Source: CATOSD01 sp034422735
GTDB taxonomy: Bacteria > Chloroflexota > Dehalococcoidia > Lucifugimonadales > CATOSD01
NCBI GenBank assembly: GCA_034422735.1
Contig: DAOUJL010000076.1
Span: 1-64,000, forward strand
Length of the DNA stretch: 64,000 nt
Direction: 5' to 3'
The number at the start of each line of letters is the position of its first letter. Position 1 is the first letter of the stretch. A model generated the notes under the pieces. It did not search any database and had not been told where the DNA came from. It saw nothing but the letters and a program-made list of their open reading frames with translations. Below, piece after piece: positions 25,737-33,362 of this stretch. Both the position numbers and the translations under genes were made by a program.

Positions 25737-26692
25737 CGGCGACGCCTGTGAGCGGCGGGGAAGTACTGGCGGTAGATGTTATCCAGGATGCCTTCCACCG
25801 CTTCGCTGCGCGCGGCGACTTCCTCGGCGCTGTTGGCTCGAATCAACATCTCCTGGGCCACGCCGAGGATTCCCAACGGAAAGCGTCGCCTCGCAGTGTC
25901 GGCGATTTCACGGTTGCAGAGCTGGCGGGCCTCGTCGATGCGCTCCTGCAGACCTTCCAGGCTGGCCTGGCTTTCTGCGCGCTGCTGCTCCATCTCCTCG
26001 ACCACTCCGAGCAGGCGGGCGACCGCGGTGGCCGGGGCCAGGTTGGCGGCCTCTCGCAGAGACTCCGTACGGTATCCCGCCCGCTGCCGTTCGTCGACGA
26101 GCCGGGAGATGGTCTGGCGATGCGTCGAGGTCTCCCGCCGCATTCCATCGAGCCTGGACCCGAGAGCCTTGACGAGCCTGAGCCGGTCTTCTACCGGGGA
26201 TTCGTCCGACCTGGGGTCCGGCATTTCATCGAGCCACTCGGTCCACATTTCGTCCTCACGCAGGTTCTTCGCGAGACGGCGGAGTCGGTCCACAGAGGTC
26301 CGCAGCTCCGGCAGCGCCTGCTCGGCCCTTTCGCGCCGGGACCTCGGTTCTCGCGCGCGTCTGCCCCCGGGCCTGCCGGAGAAGAAGAACCAGATGGCCA
26401 GTATCGCTCCGACGGCCAGCAGGATCACCGCGACGATCGTAACCAGAAGGTACTGCCTGGCGATCCCGAAAATTCCCGAAACGACTGACGAACCGCTCGC
26501 CGATTCGTCCCCGGCCTGTGCGGATACGTCACCGGCCGTATCGCCCAGCGGCGCGACGAGCGCGAGCGTCGGCTCCGCGGCCGCGGCCGCCGCTGGGTCG
26601 CCGGCTTTCGCGGCCCCGAGAAGAACCAGCGCAAGCAACGGCAGCATACCTATGCCGAACACGCGACCAGAGGGAAGGGCCAAAACGTTCAC
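25733..26692 (-). CDS. Single-pass membrane protein with cytoplasmic coiled coil (unknown)
   Basis: This 319-residue protein has a signal-like hydrophobic N-terminus (about 10-30), a short Ala/Ser-rich exported part (about 31-75), one membrane helix (about 82-108, LLVTIVAVILLAVGAILAIW), an Arg-rich stop-transfer (GRRAREPRSRRERAEQ) and about 190 residues of predicted helix/coiled coil. By the positive-inside rule the coiled coil is cytoplasmic. It lies between the tubulin-like gene (20 bp upstream) and the TSP3 gene (4-bp overlap). It is a natural candidate for the link between the cytosolic polymer and the surface rod. No known family was recognised. Confidence 0.75.
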   Translation of the reverse strand: MNVLALPSGRVFGIGMLPLLALVLLGAAKAGDPAAAAAAEPTLALVAPLGDTAGDVSAQAGDESASGSSVVSGIFGIARQYLLVTIVAVILLAVGAILAIWFFFSGRPGGRRAREPRSRRERAEQALPELRTSVDRLRRLAKNLREDEMWTEWLDEMPDPRSDESPVEDRLRLVKALGSRLDGMRRETSTHRQTISRLVDERQRAGYRTESLREAANLAPATAVARLLGVVEEMEQQRAESQASLEGLQERIDEARQLCNREIADTARRRFPLGILGVAQEMLIRANSAEEVAARSEAVEGILDNIYRQYFPAAHRRRR

Positions 26693-26712
26693 TCGCTAAC
26701 TCCGCTTCGCGA

Positions 26713-28296
26713 TCAGCCGGGGCTAGCATCCGGGGTCGGATTGATTCCGGGCAATACGACCGATCCGCGCTCCATAATGGTCTCCTCGGGCAGTCGCCGG
26801 AGAGCATCGGCCAGGGACTCGCCGTCTCGCGGCGCCCATTCGAGGTCGCCGAGGGCCTGCCGGATCCCCTGCTCTATCTGCGGGAATCGGGGGCCGCCCA
26901 GCAGCACCGTGAGCCGGATGTCGGTCATCTGGGGGAAGCTGGCCATGAAGACGCGGGACGAGGAGCCGTCGTCGTCCAGGTGGCCGCGCAGCTCCTCCTC
27001 GAAGCGTCTGCGCTCCCTGTTATCCCTGACCACGCGCCGCAGATGTCGTTCGGGTCCGGCCAGCAGCGCCAGGGCGTTGCGGGCGGTGTTCGGCTCGCAT
27101 TCCACCGCCGTGGCCTCGAGCGCCTTGTCAAGCATGTCCGAGATGGTGGGCAGCTCGCCGTCCGGCCCGGCGGGCACGATGCTGCCGGTCATGCGCCTTA
27201 TCCGGTCGGGGGCTCTGCGGAGCGGAATGATCGAGAATCCGGTGGCGATGAACTCGTGCAATCCGTCACCCTTGGGCGACAGCGTGGTGCGCACGTTGGC
27301 CGCGTCGAGCTGCGTGCCGAACGGGTTGAAGTGGTAGGTGGTCTGCGCCGACAGGAACAGGGGCATGAGAACGTCCTGCAGGTAGCGGTTGATGCCGTCT
27401 TTGCCGATGAAGTTCGGATGGCCCAGATCTTCCATCGTCAGGTTGTCGGCCAGAATCACCCCGTTTACCGACGTCGCTTTGGCCAGGTAGTAGAGAGACG
27501 TGAGCAGATTGGATAGCAGGCGCGGCTCTCCCCACTCGGCCGCGATGGCATCGTCGCCCCGGCTCTCCGGCAGCACGCAGAGGCTGAACGTGGTGGTGGG
27601 CGGCGGCTGGAGAGTGCGCTGCATCCAGTCGGTCACTATGGGCACTATGCCGGAGCCGGTGCCGCCGCCCAGGCCGCTGAGCGTAAGCAGATAGCCGTTG
27701 TTCTCCCGGCTGAAGACGCCGCCGTCGGCGAGGGAGCCTCGTATCGTGTCCGCCGCCTGGTCGTTTTCGAGTATGTTGTAGATGGCCGACGCCCGGCCCA
27801 GCAGGGTGAATCCTCCGGCGCCCCCGGTCCTTCCCACCGTGTAGCCGCTGCCCTGCTGTTCGTCGTCCGGGTCGGCGCTGTCCGGCGGACTGGTGCCAAG
27901 CAGCCTCCCGTACTCCGTCGGGGGAGGAGGGTCGAAAGAGACCTGGACCCTGGGGTCCCGCCAGTTGAACAGGTCGTTCATCTTCTCCGCCAGGTCCGAC
28001 TGGGTATCCATGACCAGTGCCCGCACCGGGTAGTGGGACGCGAGGTACGTGGGCACGAAATCGGGCTTGAGCCGGAAAACGCCGGCCAGCTTGCTCCCGG
28101 CCTCGCCGCAGCCGATGAGGCAGATGGAGTGGGCTTCGCGCCTCGCCGACTCTTCCTGGTACTGGTTTACGGCGGACCGGACGTCCAGGTCGGGGTCGCC
28201 GAAGTCCTCCGATCCATCGAGGGGCGGCTCGTAGCGCGCGGGCGTGGTCGGCGTCGTGTCCGGCGTATTCGTTCGCTCTTGCATCGAGTCAGACAA
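26713..28296 (-). CDS. Divergent tubulin/FtsZ-superfamily GTPase
   Basis: This 527-residue protein has, after about 55 disordered N-terminal residues, CLIGCGEAGSKLAGVF (about 60), equivalent to the N-terminal nucleotide loop of FtsZ, and YLLTLSGLGGGTGSGIV (about 200), the tubulin signature GGGTGS[GA]. A region (about 215-330) matches the FtsZ domain layout, and a C-terminal domain (about 350-500) differs from FtsZ. There is no FtsZ-type C-terminal peptide. It is clearly distinct from the true FtsZ at 36307-37434. Tubulin-superfamily families other than FtsZ have been linked to membrane remodelling; this is the first gene of an operon with two membrane proteins. The start could be TTG 28296 or ATG 28284. 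Confidence 0.8.
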   Translation of the reverse strand: MSDSMQERTNTPDTTPTTPARYEPPLDGSEDFGDPDLDVRSAVNQYQEESARREAHSICLIGCGEAGSKLAGVFRLKPDFVPTYLASHYPVRALVMDTQSDLAEKMNDLFNWRDPRVQVSFDPPPPTEYGRLLGTSPPDSADPDDEQQGSGYTVGRTGGAGGFTLLGRASAIYNILENDQAADTIRGSLADGGVFSRENNGYLLTLSGLGGGTGSGIVPIVTDWMQRTLQPPPTTTFSLCVLPESRGDDAIAAEWGEPRLLSNLLTSLYYLAKATSVNGVILADNLTMEDLGHPNFIGKDGINRYLQDVLMPLFLSAQTTYHFNPFGTQLDAANVRTTLSPKGDGLHEFIATGFSIIPLRRAPDRIRRMTGSIVPAGPDGELPTISDMLDKALEATAVECEPNTARNALALLAGPERHLRRVVRDNRERRRFEEELRGHLDDDGSSSRVFMASFPQMTDIRLTVLLGGPRFPQIEQGIRQALGDLEWAPRDGESLADALRRLPEETIMERGSVVLPGINPTPDASPG

Positions 28297-28370
28297 GTCT
28301 CCAGGCCGTGCGCCTCCCGTGCGGCAGCGCGCGGCAGTGTTACGGTCGCCCCGCCGGGCGACTCATCTAC

Positions 28371-28390
28371 TTTACCAATATTTTACCAAT
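28371..28390. promoter_or_regulatory. Direct repeat TTTACCAAT spaced 11 bp in a divergent promoter region
   Basis: TTTACCAAT occurs at 28371-28379 and 28382-28390, one helical turn apart, in an AT-rich island between the tubulin-like operon and the protease-like gene. The layout suits a dimeric activator binding on one face of the DNA. Confidence 0.4.
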
Positions 28391-28489
28391 TGTATGCGCT
28401 GAACGAACTTAACGCCAATGCCTGCCCGCGTTGCAGATTGCTTTTGCTATACTGGCGCGCGCAGACGAATCGAAACAAGGGGCGTGTCC

Positions 28490-30028
28490 ATGCGCATGCA
28501 TGGCAAAACAATCGCAATCGCGTTGGCGCTCACAGCCGCGCTCGCCAGCCGGCGCCGACCGGGAGCATCAGCGCATCACGCACCACCATGCAGTTGTGCC
28601 AGACCACGCCTGTCAGCTACAGCTAATCGCCGTCGAGCATGTCGGTGTCGCTACACTACTCCAACTCCTACGCCTCCTCCCCCCCTCAACCTACACCTAC
28701 GCCTACTGCGAGCTTCAGTGCTCGGGGGCGATGGGCTGGCCGACGCGCCCCATGCCTACGAGTTTCACGTGAAGGCTACCAAGAGCGGCAGCCCCCACAA
28801 CGACAGCGCGTATAGCGACACCGTCATCATCGTCGACACTCCCATAACCGCGGCAAACGGCAACAGCCCCGGGAGTCAGGGCCAGGCCAAGCTCAGTTGG
28901 CGGACAATGGCGAACGTGTTGGGTGACGCTTCGTATTTTGGCGGCGCGTACAGCTTCCGCTTTCGCCGGGCGGACGGAAATCATGCTCAGCTTACGTGGA
29001 AACCTGGCAAGTATGCCTCCGATGAAATAGTGGATCAGGCGCACATGACGGGCGCCAACAACGACACGATAGGCGGCCTCACAAAGGAAAAAATCTACGC
29101 GATCCAGCTCAGATACGAAAAGACCGGAACGACCGGAACGACCACCAAGGTCTATGCCGCGCGCGATGCATATGTCTGGCCGTCGGACAGACCCGCGGGC
29201 GGCGGCGAACGCGTGGGGACTTTCCCGCTGAATTATCCGCTGTCGAACAAGACCTTCTCGTACGTTGTCTGCGAGGAGACTTTCCCCAGTGGAAGGGAGG
29301 CCGACTGGAAGAAGTTCATCAGCCACGCATTCAGCCAGTGGGACCTGGCTACTAATGGCCTTGTGACTACCGAGCGCGAGGACGGAGAGTGTGCCGATTT
29401 CTCGGGGTTCGTCGATGAAATAAGAAATGCAGTCATTAGTTTCGCAACGAACCCCAGCCTCCCTGGCCCTCCCCCAAGCGAGTCGCAAATCGAGGCGCAT
29501 GCCAGATCTCTTCTGAGTAAGTTCGACAAGACAGGCATGAAAATCAAGGACGCCAGAAAACTGGACGCCGCACTAAACGAAGTCCTGATGATTGACGATG
29601 ACCCCTCCGACATTCTGGTACGCGTCCAGGTGTTTCAGGAAGTATCAACACAGGTTGGTTATGGATGGTGCCGTGGCGCTTGCACGTCATTCCCAAAGTC
29701 GCCATTGAACACAGTTGATATCCGCTTCTTGGGAAGCAAGTTCCAAATATCCAACCTCAATGTGCCGGGTCCCGATGATACCGCCAGTCCCGGAGAGGTT
29801 CCATTCAACTCTTGCGGTTCGACGGACACGAGCTACGGCCGGGTTATGCACGAGGCTGGACATGCTCTAGGGATCGCAGGTGTCATGACCCAAACGAATG
29901 ATCAAGGTCAATATCACCCACACATCGAAGACTCCGTCATGAGTTACGGGCTGCGAGATCAAACCGTAAGCTGCTCGCCTCACCCATTTGACGTCATGGC
30001 TTTGTACGCCTTGTACCAGAGCAGATGA
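28490..30028 (+). CDS. Secreted metzincin-like metalloprotease with a damaged N-terminal region
   Basis: The 512-residue product from ATG 28490 has a signal peptide (KTIAIALALTAALAS), an Arg/Pro-rich stretch, an FN3-like segment (AYEFHVKATKSGS), and a C-terminal peptidase region with VMHEAGHALGIAG (HExxHxxG zinc motif), a downstream HPHIEDS and VMSYG (Met-turn-like). Zinc-dependent secreted proteolysis is therefore likely. Between about 28550 and 28740 another frame looks more protein-like (QPTPTPTAS linker) but has a stop at 28624. This suggests frameshifts or decay between the signal peptide and the mature domain. Confidence 0.65.
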   Translation: MRMHGKTIAIALALTAALASRRRPGASAHHAPPCSCARPRLSATANRRRACRCRYTTPTPTPPPPLNLHLRLLRASVLGGDGLADAPHAYEFHVKATKSGSPHNDSAYSDTVIIVDTPITAANGNSPGSQGQAKLSWRTMANVLGDASYFGGAYSFRFRRADGNHAQLTWKPGKYASDEIVDQAHMTGANNDTIGGLTKEKIYAIQLRYEKTGTTGTTTKVYAARDAYVWPSDRPAGGGERVGTFPLNYPLSNKTFSYVVCEETFPSGREADWKKFISHAFSQWDLATNGLVTTEREDGECADFSGFVDEIRNAVISFATNPSLPGPPPSESQIEAHARSLLSKFDKTGMKIKDARKLDAALNEVLMIDDDPSDILVRVQVFQEVSTQVGYGWCRGACTSFPKSPLNTVDIRFLGSKFQISNLNVPGPDDTASPGEVPFNSCGSTDTSYGRVMHEAGHALGIAGVMTQTNDQGQYHPHIEDSVMSYGLRDQTVSCSPHPFDVMALYALYQSR

Positions 30029-30043
30029 ACGAGGATGTAGCTC

Positions 30044-31753
30044 ATGTCGCGCGCTAATCGCTACGCTCCACTCTTCGCAGGTATCGCAGCGCTATCATTG
30101 CTGCTGGTTCTAGCTGCGTGCAGTGACAACCAAGGGAAGGGCAATGAGCCTACCGCAACCTCCACCCCTACACCCGCTCCCAAACCTACTCCGACACCCT
30201 TTTACACTCCGACGGCCGCACCCGCCTTCGACGTTAAGGAGGCCAGGGCCGAGCTTGCCGCGGCCAAGGCGCGCTGGGAGGTTGGAGGGACGGCCGACTA
30301 TGAACTGGGATCCCTTGTGTGGTGCCATTGCCCAGAAAGCAACAGGCCCCTCAAGTTCACGGTAAGAAACGGGGTAATCGAGTCGGCTATCGACCTGGAA
30401 TCGGGCAGAGCGCTGACTGAAAGAGATTACAATAACACGTACACCTTCCACACAATCAGCGATCGGTTCGACCAGATCGAGCGCGCCTTGAGTGACCCTC
30501 GGCCGGTCTACTATTTGATAGCAGAGTATCATCCCGAGCTAGGTTATCCCACATATTTGGAAATCAATTATCAGGCTTATATGATTGGCGATGGCTTCGA
30601 ATTGAAACGGCTCATCTACAAACCATTAGACCCTACGCCGCCTCCGGCGACGTCAACGCTTTCGCTGGACGATGTGGTGACACCCACCCCCACAGTCACG
30701 CCTACGCCGGTCACGCCTACACCAGAACCCGTCTATGACGTTGAGGAGGCCAGGGCCGAGCTTGCCGCGGCCAGGGCGCGCTGGAGGGTCGGAGGGTCGA
30801 CCGACTATGAACTGGAGTCCCTTGTGTCGTGCCCATGCCCAGAGAGCGACAGGCCCCTCAAGATCACTGTCAGAGGCGGGGTAATCGAGTCGGTTATCGA
30901 CCTGGAATCGGGGAGATCGCTGACTGAAAGAGAATACAATGACACGTACACCTTCCATACAATTGGTGATCGGTTCGACCAGATCGAGGATGCTCTGCGT
31001 GACCCTTGGCCAGTCTACTATCTGAGAGCAGAGTATCATCCCACCCTGGGCTATCCCACATCTATGGCCATCATTTATAGGCATAATGTCAATATCGATG
31101 CATTCAGCTTGGAGCGGCTTATCTACAAACCATTAGACCCTTCGCCGCCCCCGGCGACGTCGACGCTTTCGCTGGACACGGAGGGTCGCCGCGCCAGCGT
31201 CTTGGGCCTGTTCTCCGGTGGCGACGCCATGCTCAGCATCGGTCCCGCCGCCACGGTGGAGGAGGTGCTCGAGCGCGGCCTGCGACTGGCGGGCGCTTCG
31301 CCGGTGCACTTGGCGTTCCGAGGGACGGCGGTCGCGAACTCCGCACGGTGCGACTGGAGGGGCATCGCCAGGACTGCCGGACAGCGAGCGGATGCGATAC
31401 GGTACTGGCTGGAGCTGGACGCGGACGACGAAATACCGCACGCGGCATACTTGGAGGGGCTGTTTACGATAGCCCTGGACACATTGGACCCTAACTTCAG
31501 GGAGACGGCGAAGTCCAACTTCCTGGCAATCGCACGCGGAGGTCTGTCGGAGGAGTACCTGTTCCTGAGTTGCTTCGCCGACTACAGTGTGAGCGAGTAT
31601 CTGCTGGGCACGGGTGCTGCGCCACTCCCACCAACAGGCCCGAGAAACCCCGAAAAAACCGTCACTTTCCCGCGCCACCCGTTCCCAGTCGTGTCTCACC
31701 CATTCTCACCCACGTCCCACCAGTTCCCATTCATGCGCCATTTCTCCCCATGA
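30044..31753 (+). CDS. Lipoprotein with two DUF6174-like domains
   Basis: This 569-residue protein has a lipobox LVLAACSD (Cys at about residue 26), then a Thr/Pro linker. Two domains of about 135 residues follow (about 60-200 and 230-365) that repeat each other closely: ARAELAAAKARWxVGGxxDYEL, then CxCPESxRPLK and VRxGVIES. This matches DUF6174. A C-terminal helical region (about 400-525) follows. The last 40 or so residues (from TVTFPRHPF) are encoded by the dispersed element copy B, so the native C-terminus was probably replaced by an insertion. Start ATG 30044; it lies 15 bp after the protease-like gene and may be co-transcribed. Confidence 0.75.
   Translation: MSRANRYAPLFAGIAALSLLLVLAACSDNQGKGNEPTATSTPTPAPKPTPTPFYTPTAAPAFDVKEARAELAAAKARWEVGGTADYELGSLVWCHCPESNRPLKFTVRNGVIESAIDLESGRALTERDYNNTYTFHTISDRFDQIERALSDPRPVYYLIAEYHPELGYPTYLEINYQAYMIGDGFELKRLIYKPLDPTPPPATSTLSLDDVVTPTPTVTPTPVTPTPEPVYDVEEARAELAAARARWRVGGSTDYELESLVSCPCPESDRPLKITVRGGVIESVIDLESGRSLTEREYNDTYTFHTIGDRFDQIEDALRDPWPVYYLRAEYHPTLGYPTSMAIIYRHNVNIDAFSLERLIYKPLDPSPPPATSTLSLDTEGRRASVLGLFSGGDAMLSIGPAATVEEVLERGLRLAGASPVHLAFRGTAVANSARCDWRGIARTAGQRADAIRYWLELDADDEIPHAAYLEGLFTIALDTLDPNFRETAKSNFLAIARGGLSEEYLFLSCFADYSVSEYLLGTGAAPLPPTGPRNPEKTVTFPRHPFPVVSHPFSPTSHQFPFMRHFSP
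30226..31143 (+). repeat. Tandem duplication of the DUF6174 coding block
   Basis: 30226-30640 and 30733-31143 are alike at DNA level over about 410 bp (for example GAGGCCAGGGCCGAGCTTGC in both), offset by about 507 bp, indicating a recent duplication. Confidence 0.75.
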
Positions 31754-31816
31754 ATCCGCCTCAACCGCGCAACTTCGCCAGCCCCATTGATTTTACAGCA
31801 CACACGTGCTATTTTC
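31643..31816 (+). repeat. Dispersed element copy B ending in a promoter-like site
   Basis: It aligns with copy A (10083-10254, opposite strand), including a 30-bp identical core at 31659-31688. It covers the end of the DUF6174 lipoprotein ORF. It ends with -35 TTGATT (31787-31792), a 17-bp spacer and -10 TATTTT (31810-31815), preceded by CGTGC as in copy A. Confidence 0.7.
31787..31815 (+). promoter_or_regulatory. Promoter-like site at the end of element B, TTGATT-17-TATTTT
   Basis: It has the same architecture as 1248-1276 and 10111-10083, with a CGTGC extension before the -10. It points toward the ABC ATPase genes, 530 bp away. Confidence 0.45.
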
Positions 31817-31863
31817 TACAGCATAGGCACTGCGGCAACCCTTCAGAGGTCGTGATTGTCAAA

Positions 31864-31909
31864 GTCCCTTCCCCCTCGCAGGGGGAAGGTAAGGTTAGGA
31901 TGGGGGTGA
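31864..31909 (+). repeat. Palindromic repeat R7 (plus)
   Basis: Hairpin CTTCCCCCT-CGC-AGGGGGAAG followed by a duplicated GGTAAGGTT and AGGATGGGGGTGA. Confidence 0.8.
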
Positions 31910-31931
31910 CAACGAGGGCGCTACCGCTCAG

Positions 31932-31971
31932 TCCCCTCTCCCTTGATGGGAGAGGGTCAGGGTGAGGGTGA
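31932..31971 (+). repeat. Palindromic repeat R8 (plus)
   Basis: CCCTCTCCCTTGATGGGAGA palindrome with tail GGTCAGGGTGAGGGTGA. Confidence 0.8.
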
Positions 31972-32145
31972 AGACTCGACCACCTCCACCTTCTGCCACA
32001 TTCTGCGCAATGCGCGTGACGAACCTTAACAACTTGGCTAACAGAAAGTGACATGAACACCAGCCGCCCAGCTACGGAATGTGCGGAATGTAGCAGAACT
32101 GAGCAGATTTTTCGTAAGGCCCCGCCCAAAGACCCTTCCGCTTGT

Positions 32146-32190
32146 TCCCTCTCCCTCGATGGGAGAGGGCTAGGGTGAGGGTGAGGGTGA
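32146..32190 (+). repeat. Palindromic repeat R9 (plus)
   Basis: CCCTCTCCCTCGATGGGAGA palindrome, with a tail containing GGGTGA three times. Confidence 0.8.
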
Positions 32191-32345
32191 CGACGCGAGC
32201 GCAGCCTCTGTCATTCCGAGCGCAGCCGAGGAATCCAAGCCCCCCCGAGAAACCCCTCAGAAGACCCTCGGACTTGACAACAGCCTCTTGTTCAATAATA
32301 CTTCCCCACACAGTGAACCAGGCTAGGAGACTGGAGGGGAGGCCT

Positions 32346-33350
32346 ATGGCTAATCTACTTGAAGTTAGGGACCTCGCGACCTACTTCTTCACCCAGGACG
32401 GCGTCGTCAAGGCGGTAGACGGCATCAGCTACTACCTCGAAGAAGGCGAGGTGCTGGGTATAGTAGGAGAGAGCGGCTGCGGCAAGAGCGTCAGCGCCCT
32501 CTCGGTTATGCGCCTGGTCGCCAATCCTCCGGGCAGAACCGTAAACGGCGAGGTGATCTTCGATGGCGAGGACATCCTCCGGGTAGACGAAGCCGAGATG
32601 CGGCACATCCGGGGCAACCGAATCGCCATGGTGTTCCAGGAGCCCATGACCTCGCTCAACCCGGTGCTCACCATCGGCCGGCAGTTGACCGAGACGCTGG
32701 AGCTTCACCAGGGCATGTCCCGGGCGCAGGCCCAGACCAGGGCGGGAGAGCTGCTCGACATGGTCGGCATCCCCGACGCGGCGGCCCGCCTTCGAGACTA
32801 CCCCCACCAGTTCAGCGGCGGCATGAGGCAGAGGGTGATGATCGCGATGGCCCTGAGCTGCGACCCCAGGCTCATCATCGCCGACGAGCCCACCACCGCG
32901 CTCGACGTCACGATCCAGGCCCAGATCCTGGAGCTCATGCGCGACCTGTCGCGCGAACTCGGCACCGCCATGATCATCATCACCCACAACCTCGGCGTGG
33001 TCGCGCGCTACGCCGACAGGGTGAACGTGATGTACGCGGGCAAGATCATCGAGACCGGCTCCTCGGAGGAGATCTATCACAACCCCAGGCACCCCTACAC
33101 CCTGGGCCTGCTCAACTCCGTTCCGCGCCTGGACGAGACCCGGCGCGTGAAGCTGGACCCCATCGAGGGCCTGCCCCCCGACCTCATCGACCTGCCGCCC
33201 GGCTGCAGCTTCGCGCCGCGCTGCAAGTACGTATACGACAGGTGCCTGCAGGAAAGCCCGGAACTGGAGGAAGTTCTGGAAGGACACACGGCGGCCTGCT
33301 GGCGATTCAGGGAAATTCGCGAACTAGCCGCGGCGGCCAGCGCCGGCTAA
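32346..33350 (+). CDS. Peptide/nickel-type ABC transporter ATPase, OppD/DppD-like
   Basis: This 334-residue protein has Walker A GESGCGKS (about 41), Q-loop FQEPMTSLNP, signature FSGGMRQRV (about 158), Walker B LIIADEPTTALD and the H-loop ITHN. The C-terminal oligopeptide-transporter extension carries the Cys cluster CSFAPRCKYVYDRC, typical of OppD/OppF. It energises uptake of peptides or similar solutes together with OppF. ATG 32346 follows GGAGGGGAGG. No permease or binding-protein gene is adjacent. Confidence 0.93.
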   Translation: MANLLEVRDLATYFFTQDGVVKAVDGISYYLEEGEVLGIVGESGCGKSVSALSVMRLVANPPGRTVNGEVIFDGEDILRVDEAEMRHIRGNRIAMVFQEPMTSLNPVLTIGRQLTETLELHQGMSRAQAQTRAGELLDMVGIPDAAARLRDYPHQFSGGMRQRVMIAMALSCDPRLIIADEPTTALDVTIQAQILELMRDLSRELGTAMIIITHNLGVVARYADRVNVMYAGKIIETGSSEEIYHNPRHPYTLGLLNSVPRLDETRRVKLDPIEGLPPDLIDLPPGCSFAPRCKYVYDRCLQESPELEEVLEGHTAACWRFREIRELAAAASAG

Positions 33351-33362
33351 GGAGACGACCAC

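Larger units (their letters stand above)
31817..32345 (+). other. Intergenic region filled with short repeats
   Basis: Three palindromic repeats lie here in plus orientation (31864-31909, 31932-31971, 32146-32190). Another widespread repeat type (GTCATTCCGAGCGCAGCCGA, about 32210-32240) is also present. No gene is visible. Confidence 0.65.

Noticed and set aside
26713..28296. Tubulin-like gene as a decayed copy of ftsZ
   Set aside because: It is longer, intact, has its own operon and little similarity to the FtsZ at 36307 beyond the nucleotide motifs.
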